The notes under the pieces were generated by a model. That model saw only the letters and a program-made list of their open reading frames with translations. It searched no databases and was not told the DNA's origin. A stretch of DNA of 64,000 nucleotides from Loigolactobacillus bifermentans DSM 20003 (lineage in GTDB: Bacteria; Bacillota; Bacilli; Lactobacillales; Lactobacillaceae), in NCBI RefSeq assembly GCF_001434575.1, contig NZ_AZDA01000001.1, positions 1-64,000 of the forward strand, in the 5' to 3' direction. Positions 56,095 through 64,000 of the stretch are shown here, piece after piece. How positions within the stretch are numbered: the first letter of the stretch is position 1; each line of letters begins with the position of its first letter. The position numbers and the translations under genes are program-made.

Positions 56095-57197
56095 ATCGTT
56101 TTTTCCGCAGTCCTTGGATGTATCGCATTTTAGCCTTATTGTTTGCGGCCTTATTGTTCATGTATGTTAATATTGATCAAATTAATTCGACGCGACAGGC
56201 GACTAATACGTCAACCAGCATGATGGCGAACAAAACCAAAACGTTAACAGTGCCACTACAGCTAAACGCCAATACCGATAAGTATTTTATTACAGGGTAT
56301 CCGAGCAAGGTGAAAGTGAACTTGGAGGGGCCTAGCGCTTTGGTAACGGCAACGTCAAATACGCAAAACTTTAAAGTGATCGCAAACCTGGAAAAGCTGG
56401 GTGTTGGCAAGCATCAGGTGACCTTAAAAATGCAAGGCTTGAATAAAGAAATTGGTTATCGCATCAAACCCAGTACCATTTCGGTTAATATTCAATCCAA
56501 AGAGACCAAGCGCTTTCCGATCCAAGTGAAATTTAACAAATCAAACTTGAAGAATGGTTATACCACAGGTGAGCCTAGTTTAAGCCAAAGTTCAGTGGTG
56601 GTTACCGGTGCTCGTTCACAGGTCTCGTCAATTGCAGAAGTGGTTGCAAATGTTAAAACCACAAACAATATTTCCAGCAGCATTTCGCAAGAAGTCACGT
56701 TACAGGCGCTGGATCAACAAGGCAATACGGTCAATGTATTACTGGACCCAGCGACTGTTCATGTTACGATTCCGGTGATGTATCCGTCTAAAAAGGTCAC
56801 GTTAAACCTAAAACCAACTGGGGATAATGCGTCTGATTTTTCAGTTTCCAGTGAGACCAACACGGTGACGGTGACCGGGGCACAAACCGAATTAGACAAG
56901 TTAGATACGTTAACGGTTAGCGTGCCAGTATCGGATGTCACGTCATCGACGACCAAAACGGTAAGTGTCGGGGCGGACCAACCTAATTTACAAGTGAGTC
57001 CACAAACGATTCGGGTCTCGATCACACCAAAATCGTCAAAAAGCGCTAGCACGAGTCATGCCAGTGACAGTGATACACAAACAACTCAAAAACAGGATGA
57101 AAGTAGTGACACAGCAACGTCTGACACAAGCAGCGCACAAAGCAGCAGTCAAAGTAGCGATACAACGAGTAGCACTGAAAGTCAGTCAGAAAGTTAG
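56091..57197 (+). CDS. cdaR: CdaA regulator, YbbR-domain protein
   Basis: CdaR (368 residues) has one N-terminal membrane segment (about residues 10-28) and three or more extracytoplasmic YbbR domains (about residues 50-315). A C-terminal tail of about 50 residues is made almost wholly of Ser, Thr, Asp and Gln and is probably disordered. It modulates CdaA. Coupled to cdaA by an ATGA overlap and followed 23 bases later by glmM. Confidence 0.93.
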   Translation: MNRFFRSPWMYRILALLFAALLFMYVNIDQINSTRQATNTSTSMMANKTKTLTVPLQLNANTDKYFITGYPSKVKVNLEGPSALVTATSNTQNFKVIANLEKLGVGKHQVTLKMQGLNKEIGYRIKPSTISVNIQSKETKRFPIQVKFNKSNLKNGYTTGEPSLSQSSVVVTGARSQVSSIAEVVANVKTTNNISSSISQEVTLQALDQQGNTVNVLLDPATVHVTIPVMYPSKKVTLNLKPTGDNASDFSVSSETNTVTVTGAQTELDKLDTLTVSVPVSDVTSSTTKTVSVGADQPNLQVSPQTIRVSITPKSSKSASTSHASDSDTQTTQKQDESSDTATSDTSSAQSSSQSSDTTSSTESQSES

Positions 57198-57220
57198 CAT
57201 TTAGAAAGAGGCAGAAGAAA

Positions 57221-58579
57221 ATGGGAAAATATTTTGGAACAGATGGTGTACGAGGTGTTGCGAACCAAGAATTAACGCCAGAACTTGCATTTCGCGTTGG
57301 ACGGACCGGCGGTTATGTATTAGCACAGTATCAGGAAGATAAATCTAAGAAACCGTTGGTATTGGTTGCGCGAGATACGCGGATCTCAGGCCAGTTACTC
57401 CAACATGCACTGATCTCAGGGTTACTTTCTGTGGGGATCGAAGTCATGTCATTAGGTGTGATCTCAACACCAGCAGTGGCTTATTTGACCCGGATCCAAG
57501 GCGCAGCAGCAGGGGTTCAAATCACAGCGTCGCATAATCCTGCCGAATATAACGGCATTAAGTTCTTTGGCCCAGATGGTTTTAAATTGTTAGATGAACA
57601 AGAAGCTGACATTGAAAAACTATTGGATGCCCCAGAAGACACGTTGCCCCGCCCTTCGACCACGTCTTTAGGCACGGTGACGTCTTATCCAGAAGGTGTT
57701 TTGAAGTATACCCAATTTTTAACCCAAACGTTACAAGAAGATTTAGCTGGCTTAAAAGTTGTCGTTGATGCCGCTAACGGGGCAACCAGTGGCATTGTCA
57801 CACGACTATTCGCAGATTTGGAAGCTGATTTTACCACCATGGCGGATAAGCCAAATGGAATCAACATCAATGATGGGGTTGGCTCAACGCATCCTGAAGC
57901 ATTGGCTCAAGCGGTGGTTGAACAAGGCGCTCAAGTTGGCGTTGCCTTTGATGGGGATGGCGATCGCTGTATTGCCGTTGATGAAAATGGGGCGATTGTT
58001 AACGGGGATAAGATCATGTACATTTTAGGCCATTATTTTGCTGAACGCGGCCGTTTAAAGCATGATACGGTTGTGACAACGGTTATGAGTAATATGGGCT
58101 TGTATAAGGCGTTAGAAGCCGCTAACCTGCAATCCTTGCAAACCAAGGTCGGTGATCGCTATGTGGTTGAAGAAATGCGTAAAAACGGCTACAACCTTGG
58201 TGGTGAACAATCAGGGCATGTGGTGTTATTTGACTACAATACCACAGGGGATGGCCTCCTAACGGCGATTCAATTATTGAATGTCATGAAGCAAACCGGC
58301 AAGCCGCTGTCAGAATTAGCAGCACCTGTTACCACGTATCCACAAAAACTGGTGAACATCAAAGTTGCGGATAAGAAACAGGCTTTGTCAAATCCTGCGA
58401 TTCAGTCTGCAATTGAAACCGTCGAAAAAGAAATGGCTGGTGACGGTCGGGTGTTAGTTCGTCCAAGTGGCACAGAACCGTTATTGCGGGTCATGGCTGA
58501 AGCACCAACTGTTGAGGCGGTTGGCCAGTATGTTGATCGGATCGCAGCGGTTGTCCGAACTGAAGTCGGTGTTGAATAA
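57221..58579 (+). CDS. glmM: Phosphoglucosamine mutase
   Basis: GlmM (452 residues) converts glucosamine-6-phosphate to glucosamine-1-phosphate for UDP-GlcNAc synthesis. The phosphorylated serine is S104 in TASHNP, with the metal loop DGDGDR and the sugar-binding GEQSGH. The C-terminal phosphate-binding RPSGTEP is intact. GAGGCAG precedes the ATG. In Firmicutes GlmM also binds and inhibits CdaA, which explains the shared operon. Confidence 0.97.
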   Translation: MGKYFGTDGVRGVANQELTPELAFRVGRTGGYVLAQYQEDKSKKPLVLVARDTRISGQLLQHALISGLLSVGIEVMSLGVISTPAVAYLTRIQGAAAGVQITASHNPAEYNGIKFFGPDGFKLLDEQEADIEKLLDAPEDTLPRPSTTSLGTVTSYPEGVLKYTQFLTQTLQEDLAGLKVVVDAANGATSGIVTRLFADLEADFTTMADKPNGININDGVGSTHPEALAQAVVEQGAQVGVAFDGDGDRCIAVDENGAIVNGDKIMYILGHYFAERGRLKHDTVVTTVMSNMGLYKALEAANLQSLQTKVGDRYVVEEMRKNGYNLGGEQSGHVVLFDYNTTGDGLLTAIQLLNVMKQTGKPLSELAAPVTTYPQKLVNIKVADKKQALSNPAIQSAIETVEKEMAGDGRVLVRPSGTEPLLRVMAEAPTVEAVGQYVDRIAAVVRTEVGVE

Positions 58580-58593
58580 AGCAATTTTAATTG

Positions 58594-58629
58594 ATCCTGA
58601 AAATAAAAACTTATTTTCAGGATTTTTTT
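58594..58629 (+). terminator. Terminator after glmM
   Basis: ATCCTGAAAATAA pairs with TTATTTTCAGGAT and a T-run follows. Confidence 0.9.
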
Positions 58630-58746
58630 AATGGCCAATTTTTGTAGGCTGATGGTGGCAATGGTTCCCATGACAGCACGTATTGATCATTATGCGTTAT
58701 GTTTCACAAATTAATATAGACCAATTTAAAAAGTTACAGTTATTCA

Positions 58747-58775
58747 TTGACTTATCGAATTGAAAAAGGTATATT
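58747..58775 (+). promoter_or_regulatory. Promoter of glmS
   Basis: TTGACT (58747-58752), a 17-base spacer and TATATT (58770-58775). Transcription from about 58782 would give a 155-base leader. The stretch 58630-58746 between terminator and promoter shows nothing recognisable. Confidence 0.75.
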
Positions 58776-58781
58776 TTACAG

Positions 58782-58936
58782 TGTTTTAAAGAATACGTGC
58801 GAAAATATAGATATATACCAATTTTAAAAAGCGCGGTATGAAAGCTTTGATGTCTTTTCAGTGATGTGCAGAGGCATTCTGAAAAGATGTCACCCGATCT
58901 GTGATCGGAATAATTCGATAAAGAGGAATGATAAAT
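58782..58936 (+). promoter_or_regulatory. Structured glmS leader, not a glmS ribozyme
   Basis: The leader contains TCTTTTCAG/CTGAAAAGA (58853-58861 with 58879-58887) and CCGAT/ATCGG (58894-58898 with 58904-58908), just before the AAAGAGGA ribosome binding site. The conserved core of the glmS ribozyme is not present. The stems may regulate translation or decay; no known class was recognised. Confidence 0.4.
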
Positions 58937-60748
58937 ATGTGTGGTATTGTTGGTGTGATTGGAAAATCGGATACAGTTTCAATTTTATTAAACGGGTTAC
59001 AAAAACTGGAATATCGCGGCTATGACTCAGCCGGTATTTATGTCAATGATCAGACTGGCCATGACTATTTAGTGAAAACTAAAGGCCGGATTGCAGACCT
59101 TAAGGCTGCGATTGGCCCTGATGTTCACGGGACAATGGGCATTGGCCATACCCGTTGGGCGACCCATGGTGTGCCAAGTGACGTAAACGCTCATCCCCAG
59201 TTTTCAAGTAACAAACGTTTTTACTTGGTTCACAACGGTGTTTTAACCAACTACGCTGAATTAAAACAACAATATTTGGCAGATGTTCAGTTTGTCAGTG
59301 AAACGGATACCGAAGTTGCCGTTCAATTGATTGCAAAATTCGTTGCTGAAGGTGCGGATACTAAGGCGGCCTTTAAAAAAGCGTTGAAATTGATCAAAGG
59401 TTCCTATGCCTTTATTCTGGTGGACCAACAAGCCCCAGACACCTTGTATGTGGCAAAGAATAAGAGCCCATTACTGTTAGGTAAAGGGGACGGCTTTAAC
59501 GTGATCTGCTCAGATGCCATGGCAATGGTGAGTGAAACCAAACAATTTGTTGAATTACATGATCAAGAAATTGTGACTGTTCAGGCCAATCAGGCAACCA
59601 TTGAAACCTTGGCTGGGGATGTGGTTGACCGTGCGCCTTATACCGTTCAATTTGATGAAAGTGATACTGAAAAAGGCGGTTATCCGTTCTACATGTTAAA
59701 GGAAATCGATGAACAACCTGCTGTGATGCGGCGTTTAGTTCAAACATACTTTGACGAAAATGGGCAGCCCCAATTAGACAAAGATTTATTGGCTAAATTA
59801 AATGAAGCCGATCGTTTGTACATTTTAGCGGCTGGTACCAGTTATCATGCTGGATTAGTGGCACAACCGATTTTTGAAAAGTTGGCTCAAATTCCAACAG
59901 AAGTCCATTTGGCCAGTGAATTTGGTTACAATACGCCAATGCTGTCTGAAAAGCCATTCTTCCTGTTCTTGTCACAAAGTGGTGAAACAGCTGATAGTCG
60001 TCAAGTATTGGTCAAGGTCAATGAATGGGGTTACCCAAGCCTGACCATTACTAACTCTCAAGGTTCAACGTTATCGCGTGAAGCAGACTATACGTTGCTT
60101 TTAAATGCCGGCCCTGAAATTGCCGTTGCCTCCACCAAGGCTTATACCAGCCAAATTGCCTTACAAGCGATTTTAGCGCAAGCATTAGGGCAAAAGCGTG
60201 GCGTCGCCGCTGCTGAATCATTGCCATTAAAAGGCCAGTTAGGAACCATTGCCAACACCATGCAAAGTATTGTCGATGAAAAACAAGAAATGGATGACCT
60301 TGCTAAAAAGCATTTAGCAACCACTCGGAATGCCTTTTACATTGGTCGTGGCTACGACTATGCGGTTTCCTTAGAAGCAGCTTTGAAATTAAAGGAAATT
60401 TCTTACGTGCAAGCGGAAGGGTTTGCCGGTGCTGAATTAAAACACGGCACGATCTCCTTAATTGAAGATGGGGTGCCTGTGTTAGCGATTATTACCGATG
60501 AACGGGTAGCCAGCCATACACGTGGCAACATTCAAGAAGTCCGGGCACGTGGCGCACAAGTGATCACGATTGCTATGGAAAGTGTTGCGGAAGCGGACGA
60601 TGATATTGTCTTCCCAGACGTTGAACCGTTGTTATCCCCATTAGTCAGTGTGGTTTCCACACAGCTGATTGCTTACTACACCAGTTTAAATCGCGGTTAC
60701 GATGTTGATAAACCACGTAACTTGGCTAAGGCGGTTACAGTTGAATAA
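58937..60748 (+). CDS. glmS: Glucosamine-fructose-6-phosphate aminotransferase
   Basis: GlmS (603 residues) makes glucosamine-6-phosphate from fructose-6-phosphate and glutamine. The N-terminal Cys2 (MCGIVG; Cys1 after methionine removal) is the glutaminase nucleophile. Two SIS sugar-isomerase domains follow (SQSGETADSRQ and later blocks), and the end DKPRNLAKAVTVE is characteristic. The ATG at 58937 follows AAAGAGGA at normal spacing and places the cysteine directly after it. Confidence 0.98.
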   Translation: MCGIVGVIGKSDTVSILLNGLQKLEYRGYDSAGIYVNDQTGHDYLVKTKGRIADLKAAIGPDVHGTMGIGHTRWATHGVPSDVNAHPQFSSNKRFYLVHNGVLTNYAELKQQYLADVQFVSETDTEVAVQLIAKFVAEGADTKAAFKKALKLIKGSYAFILVDQQAPDTLYVAKNKSPLLLGKGDGFNVICSDAMAMVSETKQFVELHDQEIVTVQANQATIETLAGDVVDRAPYTVQFDESDTEKGGYPFYMLKEIDEQPAVMRRLVQTYFDENGQPQLDKDLLAKLNEADRLYILAAGTSYHAGLVAQPIFEKLAQIPTEVHLASEFGYNTPMLSEKPFFLFLSQSGETADSRQVLVKVNEWGYPSLTITNSQGSTLSREADYTLLLNAGPEIAVASTKAYTSQIALQAILAQALGQKRGVAAAESLPLKGQLGTIANTMQSIVDEKQEMDDLAKKHLATTRNAFYIGRGYDYAVSLEAALKLKEISYVQAEGFAGAELKHGTISLIEDGVPVLAIITDERVASHTRGNIQEVRARGAQVITIAMESVAEADDDIVFPDVEPLLSPLVSVVSTQLIAYYTSLNRGYDVDKPRNLAKAVTVE

Positions 60749-60756
60749 GCAAGTTT

Positions 60757-60786
60757 AAAAGGTGCATAATGGCACCTTTTATTTTT
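60757..60786 (+). terminator. Terminator after glmS
   Basis: AAAAGGTGC pairs with GCACCTTTT and is followed by ATTTTT. Confidence 0.85.
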
Positions 60787-60894
60787 GAACAAAATTCAGT
60801 AAAGCGGTTGCCACTTTTCTGTGAGTTTGTTAATATAGTCTAGGTGTCTTTTTACCGAGACACATATAAAAGAATAAGGAAAGAGGGACATAAC

Positions 60895-61635
60895 ATGTCA
60901 GGACATTCAAAATGGCATAACATTCAAGGCCGGAAAAACGCCCAGGATGCAAAGCGTGGAAAAATTTTCCAAAAAATATCTCGCGAGTTATATATGGCTG
61001 TAAAAGCTGGGGGTCCTGATCCTTCTTCAAACCCCCAATTACGCTTGATTATGGATAAGGCACGCGCTGCCAATATGCCAAAAGACAATATCAAACGTGC
61101 CGTTGATAAAGGTAGCGGTAGTGATACGGCTAACTATGAAGAAGTGACCTATGAAGGCTATGCACCAGGTGGTGTGGCAGTCTTAGTTCATGCATTAACA
61201 GATAACAAGAACCGGACATCATCAAGTGTACGGGTTGCCTTTACACGAAATGGTGGTGCCTTAGGTGCCTCTGGTTCAGTGGCTTACATGTTCGACCGTC
61301 GTGGTTATATCGTGATCGAACGTGAAGGCTTAGAGATTGACGAAGATGGCATGCTTGAAGCGGCCTTAGAAGCCGGTGCAGATGATATGGAAACTTCTGA
61401 TGAAGCTTTCGAAATCTACACGGATCCTAAACAATTAGCAGCTGTTCGGGATGCATTAGAAGCTGCTGGTTACAAGTTAGCAACCGCAGAATTAACCATG
61501 ATCCCAGAAAACTTAACACCAGTGCCTGCTGATAAAGTAGAACAATTCCAACGGATGATCGACCTTTTAGAAGACGATGATGATGTATCAGAAGTCTACC
61601 ATGCTGGCGAACTTCCAGAAGATGTTGAAGCATAA
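60895..61635 (+). CDS. yebC: YebC/PmpR-family protein
   Basis: This 246-residue protein belongs to the YebC family (start [13 protein letters not shown], core [15 protein letters not shown]), cytoplasmic proteins described as DNA-binding regulators and, more recently, as helping ribosomes through proline stretches. The ATG at 60895 follows AGAGGGA; the frame is open for 17 codons upstream. It stands directly before comGA, which is the usual lactobacillar arrangement. Confidence 0.96.
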   Translation: MSGHSKWHNIQGRKNAQDAKRGKIFQKISRELYMAVKAGGPDPSSNPQLRLIMDKARAANMPKDNIKRAVDKGSGSDTANYEEVTYEGYAPGGVAVLVHALTDNKNRTSSSVRVAFTRNGGALGASGSVAYMFDRRGYIVIEREGLEIDEDGMLEAALEAGADDMETSDEAFEIYTDPKQLAAVRDALEAAGYKLATAELTMIPENLTPVPADKVEQFQRMIDLLEDDDDVSEVYHAGELPEDVEA

Positions 61636-61644
61636 GCACTTTTT

Positions 61645-61685
61645 AAAGCCTAACGTGATTTTAAAATCGCGTTAGGCTTTTTTTT
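61645..61685 (+). terminator. Terminator after yebC
   Basis: AAAGCCTAACG and CGTTAGGCTTT form the base of a long hairpin followed by a T-run. Confidence 0.9.
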
Positions 61686-61745
61686 GCGCTAAAAAAATAA
61701 AAACCAGGTTTTACCGTAGTTTATTAATAACGGAGGTGAGACAAG

Positions 61746-62690
61746 ATGACAATTTTAACCGTCAAACGATTGCTAGATGACTGTATTGAAAAGCAAGTCA
61801 GTGACTTGTACTTTTTACCTTGTCAGCAGGTGTATCAATTGCGCTATCGGGATGCGACAGGGTTGCATGATTGGCATGTTTTAAAGGCGGAGCAGGCACA
61901 GCGTTTTTGTAATCAGCTGAAGTTTCAAGCTCAAATGGCGATTAGCGAAACCCGGCGGCCACAACTTGGGTCGCAGCAGTATAGCTACCAACAAGTACCA
62001 GTTTTTCTCAGGTTATCTACGGTGGGAAATTTTCAAAATGCTGAATCATTGGTGGTGCGCTTTATTTATTCGGTGCAAGAGGCGTTTCATTTTATTTTCC
62101 CAAGTCAGTTACAGCAGTTGCAACAATTAGCCTTGAAACGTGGCTTACTGGTTTTCTCGGGGCCGACTGGTTCAGGGAAAACAACTTCTTTATATCGTTT
62201 AGCAGAAAGCTTAGGTCATGATCAAGTGGTGATGACCATTGAAGATCCTGTGGAAATTTACCAACCCCATTTTTTGCAGTTGCAAGTGAACGACCAAGCG
62301 GGCATGACGTATCAAAGCTTACTGAAAGTCGGTTTACGACAACGACCGGATATTTTTATAATTGGTGAAATTCGGGATGAAAACACAGCGGCTGTTGCGG
62401 CGCGAGCAGCACTTAGTGGTCATTTAGTGTTATCAACTGTACATGCGCAGTCAGCCCTAAGAGTACGCCAGCGGTTGCAGGATCTCGGGTTACGTGAAAC
62501 GATTCTAGCAAATTGTTTGACAGCCGTGTGCTATCAGCGCTTATTGCCGTTGACCCACGGTGGTTTAGCAGCATTGTGCGACATTGTGACACCAACTGGA
62601 CACACATCTCAATGGTCACAACTTTTAGAAAGGGCGGTGCAGACTCATCAAATTACGAAAGCAACAGCCTCAGCCTTTGCGGCAGGCTAA
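61746..62690 (+). CDS. comGA: ComGA, competence pilus assembly ATPase
   Basis: ComGA (314 residues) is the GspE/PulE-type ATPase that powers assembly of the transformation pilus. Walker A GPTGSGKTT is at residues 139-147, followed by the Asp box (TIEDPVEIYQP), Walker B region (IIGEIRDENTA) and His box (HLVLSTVHA). GGAGGTGAGAC precedes the ATG. It is the first gene of the comG operon, whose transcription normally depends on competence regulators; no typical SigH/ComX box was confirmed. Confidence 0.95.
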   Translation: MTILTVKRLLDDCIEKQVSDLYFLPCQQVYQLRYRDATGLHDWHVLKAEQAQRFCNQLKFQAQMAISETRRPQLGSQQYSYQQVPVFLRLSTVGNFQNAESLVVRFIYSVQEAFHFIFPSQLQQLQQLALKRGLLVFSGPTGSGKTTSLYRLAESLGHDQVVMTIEDPVEIYQPHFLQLQVNDQAGMTYQSLLKVGLRQRPDIFIIGEIRDENTAAVAARAALSGHLVLSTVHAQSALRVRQRLQDLGLRETILANCLTAVCYQRLLPLTHGGLAALCDIVTPTGHTSQWSQLLERAVQTHQITKATASAFAAG

Positions 62691-63681
62691 GCCGGCCGCT
62701 TTAAAATTTCAGGCTGATTTTTTCTTATTGTTAGCGGATTTATTACAGGCTGGCTTTTCATTGGCCCAAAGTTTACTGTTTATTAGCATTTTGCTGCCGA
62801 AAGAAGCACAGCGGTTGGATCGGTTGATTGATCATTTAGCAGCAGGTGGGCGGTTGGCTTCAGGCTTGGCCGAAATTGGGATTCAATCTGATATTGTGAA
62901 TCAAATGTTAATTACAGAACAGCATGGTGATCTGACAAAAAGTTTAAGCCAAACCGGTCATTTATTATCAGAACGGCTACGCCAGCAACAAAAATTACGT
63001 CAGTTGTTACGTTATCCAGTGTTATTATTGGTGATTTTAGTCGGTTTGATCGGTGCCGTTAAAGTCTGGTTAACACCTGAAATTCAGTCCTGGCAGCTGG
63101 CTTTAAATCGCAATGTCTTGCGTTATTGGCAGGCGCTGGGCCTTATTCTAGCGGTGATCAGTGTCAGCTTAGGGGGACTGATCTGGCGAAGTTGGCATAC
63201 TCAAAACCCATTACAACGGGCCCAACGTTTTTGCCAGTTGCCGTTGATCGGTAAAAGCTGTCGTTATTATTACCATTATTATTTATTGACCAATTTAGGA
63301 ACTTTATTAGCAAATGGCCTACATTTAGATGAAATTTGCCGGTTTTTGCTCGAACTTTCACCAACTAGTTTATTGCATGCAATTGGCCAGGAATTACAGC
63401 CGGCGCTACAAGCAGGACAACCACCGCGGGTATTGATTCAACAAATTAATTTATTACCGCCAGAGTTAGATCTATTTGTACAACGCGGTCAAACCCCAAC
63501 GTTGTTAGGCCGCGCACTGGTGATGCAAGCCCAATTAACTTATCGTAAGTTATTAGTCTCTTTAGGGCGATTGGCGACTTATTTACAACCGATTTTATTG
63601 TTGTTAGTCGCATTAGTGATTATTGGGATTTATTTGAGTATTTTGTTGCCACTGTATCAGATGATGGAGGGGATGTATTAA
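62677..63681 (+). CDS. comGB: ComGB, competence pilus membrane protein
   Basis: ComGB (334 residues) is the GspF-type polytopic membrane protein of the competence pilus. Two homologous cytoplasmic parts and three membrane segments (about residues 115-132, 150-170 and 305-328) are visible. The only conventional start is the TTG at 62677, 14 bases inside comGA, with no clear ribosome binding site; the frame stays open to 62629, where AAAGGGCGG is seen, so the true start may be an unusual codon upstream. Confidence 0.9.
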   Translation: MRQAKPAALKFQADFFLLLADLLQAGFSLAQSLLFISILLPKEAQRLDRLIDHLAAGGRLASGLAEIGIQSDIVNQMLITEQHGDLTKSLSQTGHLLSERLRQQQKLRQLLRYPVLLLVILVGLIGAVKVWLTPEIQSWQLALNRNVLRYWQALGLILAVISVSLGGLIWRSWHTQNPLQRAQRFCQLPLIGKSCRYYYHYYLLTNLGTLLANGLHLDEICRFLLELSPTSLLHAIGQELQPALQAGQPPRVLIQQINLLPPELDLFVQRGQTPTLLGRALVMQAQLTYRKLLVSLGRLATYLQPILLLLVALVIIGIYLSILLPLYQMMEGMY

Positions 63682-63981
63682 ATGCAAGTGATCAAACGAA
63701 TTTACATGAAGCGGAGAAGTGGTTTTACGCTGGTAGAAATGACGATCGTTTTAATCATCATTGTGTTGCTCTTACTGCTGGTTATTCCTAACGCAGCCAA
63801 CCAACGCAAACACGCAGAAACTACCACCGGGGAAGCTTTTAAATCGATGGTACATACCCAAGGGGATCTCTACGCAAACGAGCACGATGATCAAAGACCG
63901 ACGTTGCAACAATTGGAAGCCGATGGCTATTTATCAGCCAAGCAGGTTGCAAAAGCACAATCAGCAGGGATTGAACCATGA
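63682..63981 (+). CDS. comGC: ComGC, major competence pseudopilin
   Basis: ComGC (99 residues) is the main pilin of the transformation pilus. The prepilin leader ends at RRSG, and the mature part starts FTLVEMTIVLIIIVLLLL, with E at position 5 and one long hydrophobic helix. GGAGGGGATG precedes the ATG directly after comGB. The stop overlaps the next start (ATGA). Confidence 0.95.
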   Translation: MQVIKRIYMKRRSGFTLVEMTIVLIIIVLLLLLVIPNAANQRKHAETTTGEAFKSMVHTQGDLYANEHDDQRPTLQQLEADGYLSAKQVAKAQSAGIEP

Positions 63982-64000
63982 GGAGACGACGGGGATTTAC
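63978..64000 (+). CDS. comGD: ComGD, pseudopilin, truncated by the window end
   Basis: An ATG overlapping the comGC stop begins MRRRRGF and continues past the window edge. The basic leader followed by GF and then T fits a prepilin peptidase site, and comGD is the expected next gene. Confidence 0.7.

Noticed and set aside
58782-58936. glmS ribozyme
   Set aside because: The conserved catalytic core sequences are absent from the leader; only unrelated stems were seen.
1-64000. CRISPR array, rRNA operon, prophage or plasmid functions
   Set aside because: No regularly spaced repeats, cas genes, rRNA sequence, phage structural genes or plasmid replication genes were seen.

Overview
This window comes from a low-GC Gram-positive chromosome and almost certainly from the family Lactobacillaceae. 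The evidence is gene content and order: rapZ-yvcK-whiA-(xdh)-clpP, rpoN-cggR-gapA-pgk-tpiA-secG-rnr-smpB, cdaA-cdaR-glmM-glmS and yebC-comGABC, together with a phosphate-dependent type pyruvate oxidase, frequent TTG/GTG starts with strong purine-rich ribosome binding sites, and promoters with extended -10 boxes (TGnTATAAT, TGnTAAACT). The species cannot be named from the sequence alone. Nearly everything is chromosomal housekeeping. The accessory parts are a TnpB-type element that has broken a gene, and a three-subunit molybdenum hydroxylase.

Layout. 1-2.4 kb: NADH dehydrogenase (minus) divergent from an Rgg-like XRE/helical-repeat regulator. 2.5-4.3 kb: pyruvate oxidase under a cre-overlapped promoter. 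4.4-6.8 kb: a YfbR-like HD-domain gene interrupted by a TnpB element, leaving a pseudogene. 6.9-11.8 kb: uvrB-uvrA behind a LexA-like box. 12-14.7 kb: argG-argH behind an ARG-like box. 15-17.8 kb: feoA-feoB and a small Cys-rich membrane protein. 18-20.8 kb: rapZ-yvcK-whiA. 21.1-24.8 kb: xdhA-xdhB-xdhC. 24.9-25.5 kb: clpP (minus) with CtsR and CIRCE-like sites. 25.7-29.3 kb: TPP riboswitch and thiM-thiD-thiE-cytX. 29.4-30.4 kb: a short-chain dehydrogenase and tRNA-Arg(CCG), both minus.

30.6-36.4 kb: rpoN (sigma-54), then the central glycolytic operon cggR-gapA-pgk-tpiA with a full CggR operator; enolase is not next to it. 36.7-40 kb: secG, rnr, smpB. 40.2-40.4 kb: an orphan leader-like transcript encoding a 20-residue peptide. 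40.5-46.9 kb: GNAT, LURP-one-like, HAD, ung, pta, tsaE, GNAT, a DEDDh exonuclease and exoA. 47-51.2 kb: murB, a Na+/H+ antiporter and a YhdH-type reductase. 51.3-55.2 kb: potABCD. 55.2-60.7 kb: cdaA-cdaR-glmM, then glmS with a long structured leader. 60.9-64 kb: yebC, then comGA-comGB-comGC and the first codons of comGD, cut by the window edge.

How the genes work together. Pyruvate oxidase, phosphate acetyltransferase and GAPDH/PGK/TPI connect sugar breakdown to acetyl phosphate, and the cre and CggR sites place this under carbon control. CdaA/CdaR with GlmM/GlmS links c-di-AMP to cell-wall precursor supply, which MurB and YvcK/RapZ also touch. UvrBA, Ung and ExoA cover DNA repair. ThiMDE plus CytX is a thiamine salvage set without de novo HMP synthesis. 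The points most worth following up are the TnpB element with a LexA-like box in a gene it destroyed, the orphan 40.2-kb leader RNA, the xdh operon with a 22-bp palindrome in its upstream region, and the NADH dehydrogenase with a degraded nucleotide-binding motif.
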